DNA of 64,000 nt from Hirsutella rhossiliensis (lineage: Eukaryota; Ascomycota; Sordariomycetes; Hypocreales; Ophiocordycipitaceae), in assembly GCF_020360975.1 (NCBI RefSeq), contig NW_025408667.1, forward strand, positions 868,001 to 932,000, in the 5' to 3' direction. The stretch's first letter is position 1. Each line of letters opens with the position of its first letter. Below, piece by piece: positions 46,244 to 57,246 of the stretch. The translations under genes and the position numbers were made by a program. The notes below the pieces were generated by a model, which saw only the letters and a list, made by a program, of their open reading frames with translations, did not search any database and had not been told where the DNA came from.

Positions 46244-47668
46244 ATGTCTCGCGGCGGCACCACGCTCTACGTGACCGGCTTCAGCCACGGCACCCGCGCC
46301 CGCGATCTCGCCTACGAGTTCGAACGGTATGTCAACTGCGCCTCCGCTCGCGCCATTTCGTATTCGCCCTCGTCTCGTCCTCGTCGCCTCCCGAGCCCTC
46401 CCACGTCCCCGACGATGAGAGTTGTCTCCACCTCTCGCGGCATCTCGATCGTTTTTTGACACCTGATGTCGTCCACCTCGTCCGAGCCCGACCCCGACCC
46501 CGAGCCCTCGTCGTCGTCCACGTCCTCGCCCACGTCCTCGCCCTCGCCCTCGCACCCCGCCTTCAAAATTTCTTCTTCTCTCCTCCAGCCCGTTTCCTTT
46601 TCTTCTGTCAAAGCGGTCGATGCGTCTGCTGGCTCGCGTGCGGTCGCGGCCCGGTCGAGGAGAAACTAGCTTTGCACGTCTCGTGCGTGCGAGTGCTCAT
46701 GAGCAATCATGCTTGAAGGGGGAAACGTCTTTATTTCCTTTCTCTCAAGCCCAGAACCCTTCCTTCTTTTGTCCTGCTATGTTTTTATGCCCGCTTGTTT
46801 TCCAACCGCTGCACCTTGCGCACCCCTTCCCACTCTTCAGGTCCCTGTCTATCGTTCGTCGTTTTCTACTGATGCTAACACTATACGCAACAGTTACGGG
46901 CGTCTCGTTCGTTGCGATATCCCGGCCCCTCGCTCGTCGTCCAGCCGACTGTAAGTTTCCCAAAGGCTCAAACCCTTCTCCACTGCGGCCTCCAACGCTG
47001 ACATGTAATAGCTTCGCCTTTGTCGAGTACGAGGATCGACGTGACGCCGACGACGCCTACTATGAGATGCATAACAAGCGCATGGGCCGCGACGACGTCC
47101 TGAAGATCGAGGTCAGTGCCTCAGCTTACCTTTGGCCAGGATATGACTTGCTGACTTTATACGCATAGTGGGCGCGAACCCCTCCCTCGGCATCGTGGCG
47201 ATTCGAATCTGGCCGCGACCGCGACCGCCGTGGAGGCCCCCGCTCTCCTCGCCGCGGCCGATCTCCCTCGCCCCGTCGCAGCACTCGCGAGTACTCTCCT
47301 CGCAAGGACGATCGTCGTGACCGCGACCGCGATCGTGATCGCGATTACGATCGGGAGAGCCGTCGGGACCGTGACCGCTCCCGCAGCCCCGATCCTCGGT
47401 ATGCTCCCCTCGGCATATGATGTTGCAAGACTTTGGCTGACTTGGCTCGCAGCGACCGTGACCGTGATGTCAAGGAAGAGCGCGATGACCGCGACCGCCG
47501 CGAGAATGGTGCCAACGGCGAGGACCGCAAGGGTATGCATGACCCGTTCCAGTACTACTCGGTACAGGTTTAAAGGGACAAGTACAGGTCTAACGGAAGA
47601 GGACGACAGGCGAAGCCCTTGACAGCCCTCCTCCCGCAGCTCATGACGACCTTGACGTTGCCGAGTGA
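46244..47668 (+). CDS. SR-type splicing factor, one RRM plus Arg/Asp-Ser tail
   Basis: Exons are 46244-46326, 46894-46950, 47012-47111, 47169-47398, 47453-47532 and 47610-47668, giving 202 aa. The RRM (residues about 5-80) has RNP2 as TLYVTGF and RNP1 as LFAFVEYED, followed by the helix RDADDAYYEMHNKRMG. The rest is rich in RS, RD and SP dipeptides (RSPRRGRSPSPRR, RDRDRDRDYD) and ends LDVAE. Such proteins bind exonic enhancers and shuttle between nucleus and cytoplasm. The first intron is 567 nt, about ten times the next ones in this gene, and has several stops in all forward frames. Later joins were checked by frame and RD-rich continuity. Confidence 0.9.
46327..46893 (+). other. Long first intron of the SR-protein gene
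   Basis: 567 nt, donor GTATGT, branch CTAAC near 46875 and acceptor CAACAG. It contains C-rich and TTTC-rich stretches. SR-protein genes often use long, retained or alternatively spliced introns for autoregulation. Here that is inference only. Confidence 0.6.
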
Positions 47669-49258
47669 TGAGTCGACACAACTTTTAACTCGCTTGGGCT
47701 CAAGGCCGCGGGTCGGGTAACTCGAGCCAAACGGGACAGTGTCCTGGTATGTCGTTCATCGAGCGGCCTCGCCCATTTTCCGTACTTGCTCTAGTTTCCT
47801 ACCGGTCAGTCGCGATGGGGTATAACGGCGTAGAAGTTTACGATTCCCTTGGCATACTGGACATGCCCAGCCCACTGCATTTGTTGTTGACCAAGTCGGA
47901 TGGGACGACGCACTGCAAGGCCCGTTTACACCTCGGGGTGGCTCAATGGTTGCCTGTACTGCCGAGTTTCGTTTGGTTTGCCTTTTTAATTGAGGAAAAA
48001 GAAAAGTTTAGGCTCTGGCTGTTTGCGTGCCGGTGCGCGACTAGTTAGTTACATTTTGGCACTTGAGCCTCTTTGACGGCCCTGGTGATCATCAACAGGC
48101 AGCTGACACGTGTCGAGGAAGTGTAAAGATGAGATGAGGATCCCGGTCATGGTCACGGCCACGGTCACGTTTGAGTTGGGGTGGCTGCGCTGTCACGAGA
48201 TGGTGGAATGGAGACGTGCCAGCCACGGGTTCAGATATTGGCCCGGCTCTGGTACCTTGGCGTGAGGCTCCCGGGTACCCCTGCACGTGCAAGCAGATGC
48301 AGAGCCGCAGCGCCTCGGGAGAAGCCTCATTCAACAAATGGCTGGAGCCTGTTCTCTGCAGTGCTTGCTAAGAAAGGCCTGGCCAGTTGGGCATCGGAGC
48401 AAGATGTACTGTAATCCGTCCCTGATGGAAGGATGACAATAAGCCTCATCTTTCAGCTTCATAGGCAGTCGTGTCACATACGGAAAAGGGGCGCGGTTTA
48501 TCTTTGTCCGATAGCCAACCGCTTCTCTCCAATCCACCAAGTCAGGGCCGCAGCTTGCAGAGGAAGATGAGGGGTGGGTGAGACAAGAGAGCTCATTAGG
48601 CGATCGATTCGCCGGCCGACGATAAGCCGGCTCGCCTGCCAAGGGGCGGCAGAGAAAAAAAAAGTCACCTCCCGCCATCGGTTTTATTTGGCCGGGTTTG
48701 ACGGCCCTCCCCCCTCCTCGTCCTCGTTCTCGTCCTCGTCTACGCCGCCCTCGAATCCTCTCCGCCGCCGCCTCAGGTTGCATCGTCCTCGAACGCTTCT
48801 GTCCTACGTATCCTGCACCTGGACTGTCGTTGCCGTCGCCGTCAATCCACTATTTCGACCGGATCTTGCCGCCCTCTCCAACCCCGGGGACCCCGGCAAT
48901 CGACCCTTTACCTACCACGTCGCGCATCTCTGCTCCCCCACAACCTCGAACGCGTCTGCGTACAACAAACCTGCGCGCAACTGAGCATGCCATCGCCGTC
49001 GTCCTTGTCATAACCGCGTTTCCCACCCCGAGGCCAGTGCGTGCTTGCAAAGACCAAGCCCCTCGCATCGCCGACCCGCGTCCCCTCTTCGGCCCCGTGG
49101 ACCAGGGCAACCCGCATCGAAGCCTTGTCCTCTCCCCCCCCCCACCGAGCACGGCATTTAAATGATACTCGAGCGGGTAGCTGTGATATCCAGGCCCAGC
49201 GAACTGGGGAAGCGCTCGTCAGACCCAATTGAGCCAGCGTCGATATCCTAGTGCTGCC
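47669..49258. other. Intergenic, SR protein to mitochondrial carrier (1.6 kb)
   Basis: No gene was recognised on either strand. A 99-codon frame at 47749 is probably within the SR 3' region. CT-rich low-complexity sequence at 48700-48780 and C-runs near 49135 fit the carrier promoter and leader. Confidence 0.4.
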
Positions 49259-50509
49259 ATGTCCGCCGTGCGCGGTCCACAGCTGCAGACACCCTCGTCA
49301 CCCGCCGCCAACAACGCCATGCCTGCCCCCAAGCCAGACCTGGCCAGCCCGCCCTCGGACTCCTTCGTCGCGCTGCGCGAAAAGGTCTCCCAGCCCGTCA
49401 TCGCCGCCTTTTGCGCAGGCGGTGTCGCCGGCGCAGTCTCCCGCACCGTCGTCTCGCCCCTCGAGCGGTTAAAGATCCTCATGCAGGTGCAGAGCGCCGG
49501 CCGCGAAGCATACAAACTGTCCGTCGGCCAGGCCTTGGCCAAGATGTGGCGGGAAGAGGGCTGGAGGGGCTTCATGCGCGGCAACGGCACAAACTGCATC
49601 CGCATCGTCCCCTACTCTGCTGTCCAGTTCAGCAGTTACAACTTTTACAAGAGAGTACGGTCCAGCTGCCACACACGCCTGCCACCGCGCATTGACGTTG
49701 AAGGCGAGTTGCCGCTGACGTTTCCCTCAGAACATCTTTGCGTCCCATCCAGGCGCCGAGCTGGCTCCCGTCACTCGCCTCATCTGTGGCGGCGCCGCGG
49801 GTATCACCTCCGTCTTCCTCACATATCCCCTCGACATTGTTCGCACGCGCTTGTCGATCCAATCAGCCAGCTTTGCAGAGTTGGGCAAGAAGCCTCAGCA
49901 GCTGCCCGGCATGTGGGCGACCCTGGTGCACATGTTCAAGACAGAGGGCGGCGTCTCGGCTCTGTACCGGGGCATCATCCCTACCGTAGCCGGCGTCGCG
50001 CCCTATGTATGTGGTCCAGCCGGGGTTGACGCAAGTCTTGCATCTCGTGTGCTGACTTTATCGCACAGGTTGGCCTCAACTTCATGGTGTACGAGTCTGT
50101 CCGCCAGTACTTGACCCCTGACGGTGATAAAAACCCAAGCGCGGGGCGCAAGCTGCTCGCTGGCGCCATTTCAGGAGCTGTTGCGCAAACTTGCACCTAC
50201 CCCTTGTGAGTGCCTCGCGGATCGTCTCCATTCTCCAAGGGCATACCCGTGCTGACAACCTCGGTCAGCGATGTGCTGCGTCGACGATTCCAGATCAACA
50301 CCATGTCCGGCATGGGATACCAGTACAAGTCCATCACGGATGCCGTCCGGGTCATTGTCACACACGAAGGCGTCAGAGGTCTTTACAAGGGCATCGTGCC
50401 CAATCTACTCAAAGTCGCACCAAGCATGGCCTCGAGCTGGCTGAGCTTTGAAATGACACGCGACTTCCTGGCGGGCCTCAAGCCCGAAGGGGACGCCGAA
50501 TCTCTGTGA
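49259..50509 (+). CDS. Mitochondrial carrier (SLC25 family, Ypr011c-like)
   Basis: Inner-membrane solute carrier. Exons are 49259-49654, 49731-50006, 50069-50205 and 50269-50509, giving 349 aa. It has three repeats with the signature P-x-D/E-x-x-K/R: SPLERLK, YPLDIVR and YPFDVLR. Each repeat also carries the matching [11 protein letters not shown] / [11 protein letters not shown] / [11 protein letters not shown] elements. An N-terminal extension of about 45 residues is Pro/Ser-rich. The subgroup resembles fungal proteins related to yeast Ypr011c, reported to move APS/PAPS and related nucleotides, and to the CoA-type carriers; the substrate cannot be read from sequence. Intron phases are 0, 0 and 2. 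Confidence 0.9.
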
Positions 50510-51303
50510 CGTGTATCAAAAGGCAGCATTTGTTGATGAGGCATGCTCGCAGGGGTTGGTGGCATTTCGCATCGTCTAGCCCTCTTGCCTGTCTGCTCTT
50601 TTTTTTTGTTTCTGTTTCCTTGACCCATTCTCATTTGTTGTCAACTGGCATTGGGTGGCGGTTGGTTACTCACTAGAACAAAAAGCAGTTGAAGCATGCA
50701 GCAGAAGACAGTAGTCGTCCTAGAGACTATTAGACCTAGCACGATCTCGCACGGATTTACGGGCTTTTGAGAGAAAACAGCGGAGGGGATCAGGACCGCC
50801 GCTGGATGGTTGGGGGAGGGGCAGAGCAGAGGCCGTAGCTGAATGAATAGACGAGCGGTGGTTCAACGGGCGGCTTTGATGTATGCTGTCTACGCCTCCA
50901 TCTGAATAGAGCTTGGTGAAGTGGGATGAATAAATGACGACAGGTTGAGCAATTGCACCGATGATTCAAGTCTCCTTGTCAGAACAGCGATCATGCTTGC
51001 AGTCGGCTTCTCGGTAATTCTCAATCCGGCTTGGTCGGTCCGATAGTCCGCACCGGAGAGCGCAAAGGGACTCGTAGCCTCCATGGGAGGGCCCACGTGA
51101 CTCTACCGCCAATCCAACCCACCCATACCCTAACTGCCATCTCCGACCGCCCTGATGCGGGGCATCCCCAACCAATCAGAATCCCGAGTCCGCTAAACCC
51201 TGAATTTTCTCCCAATACCTCTCTGCACCACCGCCATCACGCAGAGAAGGAAGAAGATCGCATCGCCAACCGCCTCTCATCCGCGACGACAACCACCGAC
51301 GCC
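50510..51303. other. Intergenic and promoter of the eL18 gene
   Basis: No gene was recognised. The right half carries CCAAT boxes, a CACGTG palindrome (51094-51099) and a telobox-like ACCCTAA. Confidence 0.5.
51109..51176 (+). promoter_or_regulatory. CCAAT boxes and ACCCTAA telobox upstream of eL18
   Basis: CCAAT lies at 51109-51113 and 51172-51176, with ACCCTAA at 51127-51133, about 130-195 bp upstream of the start codon. Telobox/Tbf1-type sites control ribosomal protein genes in several ascomycetes. Use here is inferred. Confidence 0.4.
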
Positions 51304-52229
51304 ATGGGTACGTGACGCCAACCGCCTTCAGCCTGCGTGTGCGAGTGAGGAAAGGGAAGAATGGGGAGGGACCAGTTTCCCCCCGTTCTTCGCCTCTTCT
51401 TGCGTTCTTGGGCGCCGTCTTGCCTTTGCGAGATCTGAGCTGCCGTATCTTGAGCATGCATGAACCCCAAAGGGCTGACGATGGTTTCCCCGTCCAGGTA
51501 TCGATCTCAACAGCCACCACGTCAGGGGCACGCACCGCAAGGCCCCCAAGAGCGACAATGTCTACCTCAAGCTCTTGGTGAAGCTCTACCGCTTCCTGGC
51601 CCGTACGTCGCAAATATGCCCTCTTCGCTTTGTTCTCTATCGGCATCAACGAGCATACCGTCTGCGGGACATGGCCTGCAATAGCTCGGTTCGCTAACGC
51701 TCGAGGTGGGACGCAGGCCGTACCGATGCTTCCTTCAACAAGGTCGTCCTCCGCCGGCTCTTCATGTCCAAGATCAACCGCCCGCCCGTCTCCCTGTCGC
51801 GCATTGTGGCCAACATCGACGACAAGAGCGAGAAGCGCACCGTCGTCATCGTCGGCACCGTCACCGACGACAACCGCCTCCTGACCTTCCCCAAGGTCAC
51901 CGTCGCTGCTCTGCGGTTCACCGCGACCGCCCGCGCTCGCATCATCGCTGCCGGCGGTGAGGCCATGACCCTCGACCAGCTGGCCCTCCGTGCCCCGACG
52001 GGCGCCAACACCCTGATCCTCCGCGGACCCAAGAACAGCCGCGAGGCCGTCAAGCACTTTGGTTTCGGCCCTCACAAGCACAAGGTAAGACGCGGTTGGT
52101 CCATCATCGACAGGGGACGTGGAGGGCTGACACCATCGCCTTTACCTATAGAAACCCCATATCGAGTCCAAGGGTCGCAAGTTCGAGCGTGCCCGTGGTC
52201 GCAGACGTTCGCGCGGCTTCAAGGTTTAG
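51304..52229 (+). CDS. RPL18: 60S ribosomal protein eL18
   Basis: Exons are 51304-51307, 51498-51602, 51717-52084 and 52152-52229, giving 184 aa, the usual family length. It reads [20 protein letters not shown], then [25 protein letters not shown]-type sequence (here [11 protein letters not shown]), [27 protein letters not shown] and the basic end [13 protein letters not shown]. The first exon is only four bases (ATGG), and the second base of the Gly codon is across the 190-nt intron. Branch sites of the CTAAC type are present (for example 51693). It converges with MRM2, 315 bp apart. Confidence 0.96.
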
Positions 52230-52544
52230 AGCGTTGGCGTTGGGAATGGCTGGAAATGAATGGTCCGCGCCGCACACCACTACGGCAGCGACGACGAGAG
52301 CTCACAAGACTGGTGTTGTTCTCTTCCCACAGGGGTCTGGCATGGTACGGGCGTGGCTTGGTCTCACGGCAAAAAATACTACATGAACTTTTGGGCGCAG
52401 CCAGCACCTACCTGCGTGACCGTGCTTGACGTTTCAGTGTGATGTTGTGGGCGAGAGCTGGCAGCCTGCAGGCAATAAATTTGCTGGACGTGGGTATCGA
52501 AAAGGGACCACAGCGACTCCCTCTGGGCGAGTAGAGAGGTTGAT

Positions 52545-54136
52545 TTACGCCTCGCCTTCCAGAAGCACACCCTGCTTCCTCCGCAGTGCAATGAAATAAG
52601 CCTCCTTGCTCTCCTGGGTCGTAGAGTCAGCAACAAGGGGGCATGAAACGTGCACAGCGAGTCCGGCGGACGTACACTTCTCGACGACTCGGGCTTTTCC
52701 CGGTGCACCTTGGCAAACAGCTTCCTGAGGCGCTGCTCGAGGGCCTTGTCCTCGGCGCCCTGGTAGAACTTGCAGACGAAGTGGCCCCCGGGCTTGAGCG
52801 TGTCGCTGGCGAATTGCAGAGCGGCGGCGCAGAGGTCCTGGGCTGTCAGCGTCGTGGCCGCGGCTTCTTTCCAATGCTCATCGTGCGCCCCCCTTTCTTT
52901 CCCCCTTTTCAGCGAAGCTTGCTGGTCTGCAGCCTCTGCAGATGGCCACGAGCCGAGGAGCGGCGAGGATGGAAAGAGGTTTTGGAAAAGACTCACCATG
53001 CTGCCGGCGTGGTCTCGAAAGGCGTTGCCGCTGGTGTTCATGAGCCTGTGATGGGGATTACTCAGGGTGTTCGCGTTGAAGCCGGATGTCTGGTCCCAGG
53101 GTGCTGACATGTCACTCAGAACAAGCTGTGCGCTCGCGAGGCGTGGATATCAGCGCCATGAACAAGACCCGGCAAGACAAGGCGAGGCGAGGCAACAAAC
53201 TCACGTCCACAAGCGCCGCGTCGGCCGGCGACGACGCCTCCTCGGCCTCCATATCCGACGTCGTCTCGCCCAAGTGCCGCTCCCTGTCGATGTAGCTAGG
53301 CCGGTCCACGGCGGACGCAGCCAAGCGCTGCTCCTCCTCGCCACCGCCGCCGCCGTCGTTGTTCGGCGGCTCGGGCCCGGCGTCGCGGCGCATGCGCAGG
53401 ATAAAGTCCTTGACGAGGCGCTGGACCATGGGCGACAGGAAGTCGCCCTGGAAGGTGGCGACGCCCCGCGGCGGCTGGGCGGGGATCAGGTCGATGCCGA
53501 CGACGTGGCCGTGCGGGCGGGTGCGCTCGACGGCGACTTGGGACCAGCTGCCCGGTGCGTAGCCCTGCGGTTGGAGTGCTCTGGTTAGAGGGGGTGTGGG
53601 GATGAAGGTGTCGCCGTGGTTATGGTCTTGTCACGACACGTGCTTTGCAAGCTCACGAGCGGTATACATGGCATCCTCAAGACACATGGAAAGCCTGAGA
53701 AAATAAAAACGGCTCCGAAATGAAAACCCAAAGGCCAAGGGGGGGGAGGAAAGGGGAGGAGGCTTGCCAGGTCAACAACCGTCTGATTCGGCTTAAAGAG
53801 GCGATACTTGGCATCCATCTAGCCCGCCCCCAAAAGTCAGTTCCACCACCAGTGCAGGTCGACAAATTCAACAAGGCCGAAAGAGAGCAAGGGCAGCGGC
53901 GGAGCAGGTACCTCGAGCAGCTTAAATGCGGCGCGGCTCTTGAGCGCGTGGACCTTTGCGTCGCGGGCGTACTTGTCGCGGCCCTGGCGCTGCTTCCATC
54001 GCGACGACGACGACGACGACGACGACGCGGGGCGGACGCCGGGGCGCGAGAGCTGGGCGGCGGCGGCGGCGGCGCACCGGCAGGGCGGGGCGAGGCTCGG
54101 AGGAGGACGGCCGAGGGCGAGGCGGGCGACAAACAT
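52545..54136 (-). CDS. MRM2: Mitochondrial 21S rRNA 2'-O-ribose methyltransferase (MRM2, FtsJ family)
   Basis: Exons are 54136-53912, 53818-53768, 53564-53205, 53125-52997, 52837-52676 and 52613-52545, giving 331 aa. All introns are phase 0. The first 45 residues are Ala/Arg/Ser-rich without acidic residues, a clear presequence, and include an eight-Ser run from a (GAC)n tract on the plus strand. The K-D-K-E tetrad is present: KSRAAFKLLE, SDMSAPWDQ, CKFYQG and ESKEAYF. The SAM motif is VVDLGYAPGSWSQVA. An insert of about 65 acidic/Gly-rich residues follows motif II. Intron 2 (53767-53565) has a GC donor (CTG|GCAAGC), needed to join VVDL to GYAPGSW. The yeast enzyme methylates a uridine in the ribosomal A-loop. 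Confidence 0.93.
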
Positions 54137-55551
54137 GGCCTGTCGGGCCTGCGTTCGCGCGGAGGGGCTTTTTCTTCTGGAGGCTTGGTCCCGTTTGCTG
54201 GCGTTGTGGGAAGAGAGGGGAGCGAGTGAGCGTGAGTGAGGGGAGGGAGGCTGATTGGCGGGTGAGCAGTGTGTCAAACTATCCACTCCTCAAAATCCAA
54301 CACAGAAAACGAACGACGTGAGTTATCGTAGCCCTCAAGCCCAGGCATGCCGTCTCCTCCCGCCCTGAAAGCTCAAACCCTCGTCCACGCTCCGCCAGCC
54401 CGGCAAAACCCCGGCTCTCCATGGCCTCCAACGACACGCCTCGTCGCCTCGACGCAGAACCGTGATCAAGCAGGAATGGCGGAACCAACGATGGCGAAAC
54501 TGAGAAAAGATCAAGGAGGAGAGTCACGTCATCTAGCACTGCCGGCAATCAACCGCCTCTCCTCCCCTCTCCCCCTGCAGGAGCTACGGAATCACCCTGG
54601 CCAGGAAAGTCTACCAAGGTCGAGCAAAACATGCCCTGTCTGGGAACTGGGACTCTCCACTTAACTATACCGGCCATTGCCTAAAACGGCGGTGTATACT
54701 CGCGTCTCCTGGCCCTGCTGGTGGGTTCGCCGACTTCACACAGCCGCTGCTCTCCCCCTATTCTTCGAGGAAATCAGCACGCGATATCAAGGCCATTCCA
54801 TCCCTTTGCCTACAGGCTAGCTAACAAAGCTCACTTGCCGATTCTCGCCAGCAGCCAGCCAGTCTCGCAACCGACACGGCCTTGCAGTCCCTGTCGTGAC
54901 CCTGGGCGTGCGTGGGGCCACGACCATATCATCACGATGCCAAGAGCCTACGCAAATAGAGCGGATAATTTAAGAGAGAGAGAAAAACTTGCTAGCGCGC
55001 ACGTCACAGTGTGTGTTTCTTCGAGAAGCCGCCAGCGGGTCTTAATTCGACTTGGAAACCCACCCTCGCATCCCGCTGGCTCGACGATGACACTCCAACA
55101 TGTCCAATCCGACGACAAGCCTTTGGTCCCGTGCCGCTCAGTCTCTCCACAGCCCTACGCATGTCCATGAGAATCAAGTCGCTCCACTGAGAGCGCCTAC
55201 GTGCGCAGCCGGAACAGCTGCTCTCTTGTAATACCTATACAGTCTATCCTGTGGGGACGCGGAACGCGGGACGCATAAACACTATAAGTAGAAGCTACGC
55301 AATCAAACCGTATCCATGGCTATATCAGACAAACTCATCCTCCATGTTTTCATCAGCGTCCAATCCTGGGCCTGGGAACTGAAGCGAGCCGACGCAAAAG
55401 TCTTTTGCACCTCGACACAGCCCCCCCTTGCTTCCCTCCAATGACTTGACTGCGCGTGACAAGAGCCCTCTCGATCCCCCTTTCGCCTCCTTCCCTTCTC
55501 ATTTCTCTCCTTTGCTCCTAGGCGTCGCCCATCAAACCGTCTTTCTCAATC
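54137..55551. other. Intergenic region (1.4 kb) between MRM2 and the membrane protein
   Basis: No gene was recognised. The 105- and 149-codon frames at 54347 and 54721 have no recognisable domain. It includes a CT-rich stretch before 55552. Confidence 0.4.
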
Positions 55552-56634
55552 ATGTCCGTCAATCCTGCAGCCGAAGCTCTGGGCGCACTGGGCTCTCTAG
55601 ACCTATCAGGCGCGGGAGGCGCAGGCGACTCCTCGGGTGCGCGTGCCGGCGGCGCAGGCGGCTCCGGCATCTCAACGAGCCAGTTCGGCACAATCAACAT
55701 CAACGCCGCTCCCGCCCCATCTCCCTCGCCCGGCACAAGCAATCCCTCCGCCCCCGCCGCTGGGGCTGCGAATGGCGCGGCCGGTGCCCCGGGCTCGGCT
55801 GCCCCCAACGCCGCCGTTGCCTCCTCGAGGCCCTCGGCCTCAGGCGCAAGGGGCGCCGGCGCTTCCTCAAGTCCGACTGACACGGCAGACACAACAGACG
55901 CCAACGAATCCCCGAGCCCGAGTAGCTCCGTTATCCCCTCAGGCACGGCTGTCCCCTCCACCAGCGGCATGCCTCGTATATCCAATACTCCTGCCTCCAC
56001 CGGCAACAACACAATAAGCATCAATTCGGGGTCCAACGGACGGGACGACGATTCCATGAGCCAGTTGTCGAACGTAGCCATCGTCGGCATTGCCGCTGCA
56101 TGCGTCCTCGTGCTCGCCCTCTTCTTCACCGCCATCATCTGCTGCTGTGTCCGCAGACGGAGGCGTCGCCGCCGCCTCCGCCGGGAAAAGAGTCAAACCC
56201 TCGGCGATGCGCCCATGGTCAGCTACGCCGCCGTCGCGACAGCCTCGCAAGAAGGCGAGAGGAGCTTGAGCGCCTTCACACCGTCGCCCACCACGTCCGG
56301 GCAGGCGCCGACTCTCCAAAGTATCATGACGAGCCCGAGTCTCGACTTCCACTCAGCGCCGCCACCTGTGTATCCGGGCCTCGTGGCGCCGCCAGACGAC
56401 GCCCGGCAGCTGCAGCAGCAACACGCCTATCCAGCACAAGAACATTCCGCTTCTGGTTACCCGCTCATGACGCACGCCGGCCAAATCGCTCCTGGTCAGC
56501 AACAGGGTCATCACGAAGTGCATGGCCAGGACGCACGGGTCGAGGCGTCTGGAGACACGCATTTGCCGTACGAGTTGCATTCGCACCCGTGCGGGACCGT
56601 CGTGTACGAGCTGCCTTGCGAGCAAAAGCGCTGA
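55552..56634 (+). CDS. Single-pass membrane protein, Ser/Ala/Pro-rich
   Basis: A single exon of 360 aa. Residues 1-170 are low-complexity Ala/Gly/Ser/Pro with many Ser/Thr, typical of O-glycosylated ectodomains. Residues about 175-200 are a hydrophobic helix (VAIVGIAAACVLVLALFFTAIICCC), here written in parts: VAIVGIAAACV then LVLALFF. It is followed at once by a strongly basic stop-transfer stretch (VRRRRRRRRLRR). The C-terminal 150 residues are polar and His/Gln-rich. The layout resembles fungal wall-stress or mid2-like sensors, but no signal peptide is seen at the chosen ATG, so an upstream exon is possible. Family not recognised. Confidence 0.7.
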   Translation: MSVNPAAEALGALGSLDLSGAGGAGDSSGARAGGAGGSGISTSQFGTININAAPAPSPSPGTSNPSAPAAGAANGAAGAPGSAAPNAAVASSRPSASGARGAGASSSPTDTADTTDANESPSPSSSVIPSGTAVPSTSGMPRISNTPASTGNNTISINSGSNGRDDDSMSQLSNVAIVGIAAACVLVLALFFTAIICCCVRRRRRRRRLRREKSQTLGDAPMVSYAAVATASQEGERSLSAFTPSPTTSGQAPTLQSIMTSPSLDFHSAPPPVYPGLVAPPDDARQLQQQHAYPAQEHSASGYPLMTHAGQIAPGQQQGHHEVHGQDARVEASGDTHLPYELHSHPCGTVVYELPCEQKR

Positions 56635-57246
56635 ATGAAAGAGACCGAAGCGACTCTGCGACACACGAGGCGAGACATTCCATCCTCGCGGCATTCAAGA
56701 TGCACAAGGTCAGGCTGCCCATATTGCCGGCCCAGCCAGGAAGTGCCGCCGCGGCCACGATCCGAGATTTCATCATTCTCTGCTCGAGCAGCCACCCGCT
56801 CCTTCAACGCGTCTCAGGCGCCCACGTAATGAACACACTGTCAGCCTGGCCTTTCCATCAGTGTATTTCACAAGCGACTGCCAACGGGGCATGCAATGGG
56901 AAGTGAGGGGCTAGCTGGAGAGAAATATCTGGACACGGAGCAAGTCGAGTCAGATGGATGTGTTCTGATGCAAAAGTCAAGGAGACAAGTAAGGGAGGGG
57001 GTTTTAGTGAAGCCAAGGCCGGGCAGGGGCTCTGCCCGCTTGCCGTCCCTGTAGCTAAGCCCATATAATCTCACCAAAACAAAAGGCACGACTGTCATTT
57101 GCAGTCCCATGGTGCCCCCGTGTGCTATCGGTAAGTGGATTATGGCAAAAGCTGGATGCGGTCAGGGCCCAGGGGCACAAACGTGTGTGCCTCGCGAGCA
57201 CCACCGCGGACGCCAAGCTTCCGCCATGTTGGCTCCCACACCGGCC
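56635..57246. other. Convergent 3' region, membrane protein and DUF4246 gene
   Basis: No gene was recognised. Frames here are short and share strand with neighbouring 3' ends. Confidence 0.4.

Noticed and set aside
54000..54026. (GAC)n tract as an independent microsatellite feature
   Set aside because: It lies inside the MRM2 presequence, where it encodes a Ser run, so it is described there instead.
54721..55170. 149-codon frame in the MRM2-membrane protein gap
   Set aside because: No domain and no splice-supported extension.
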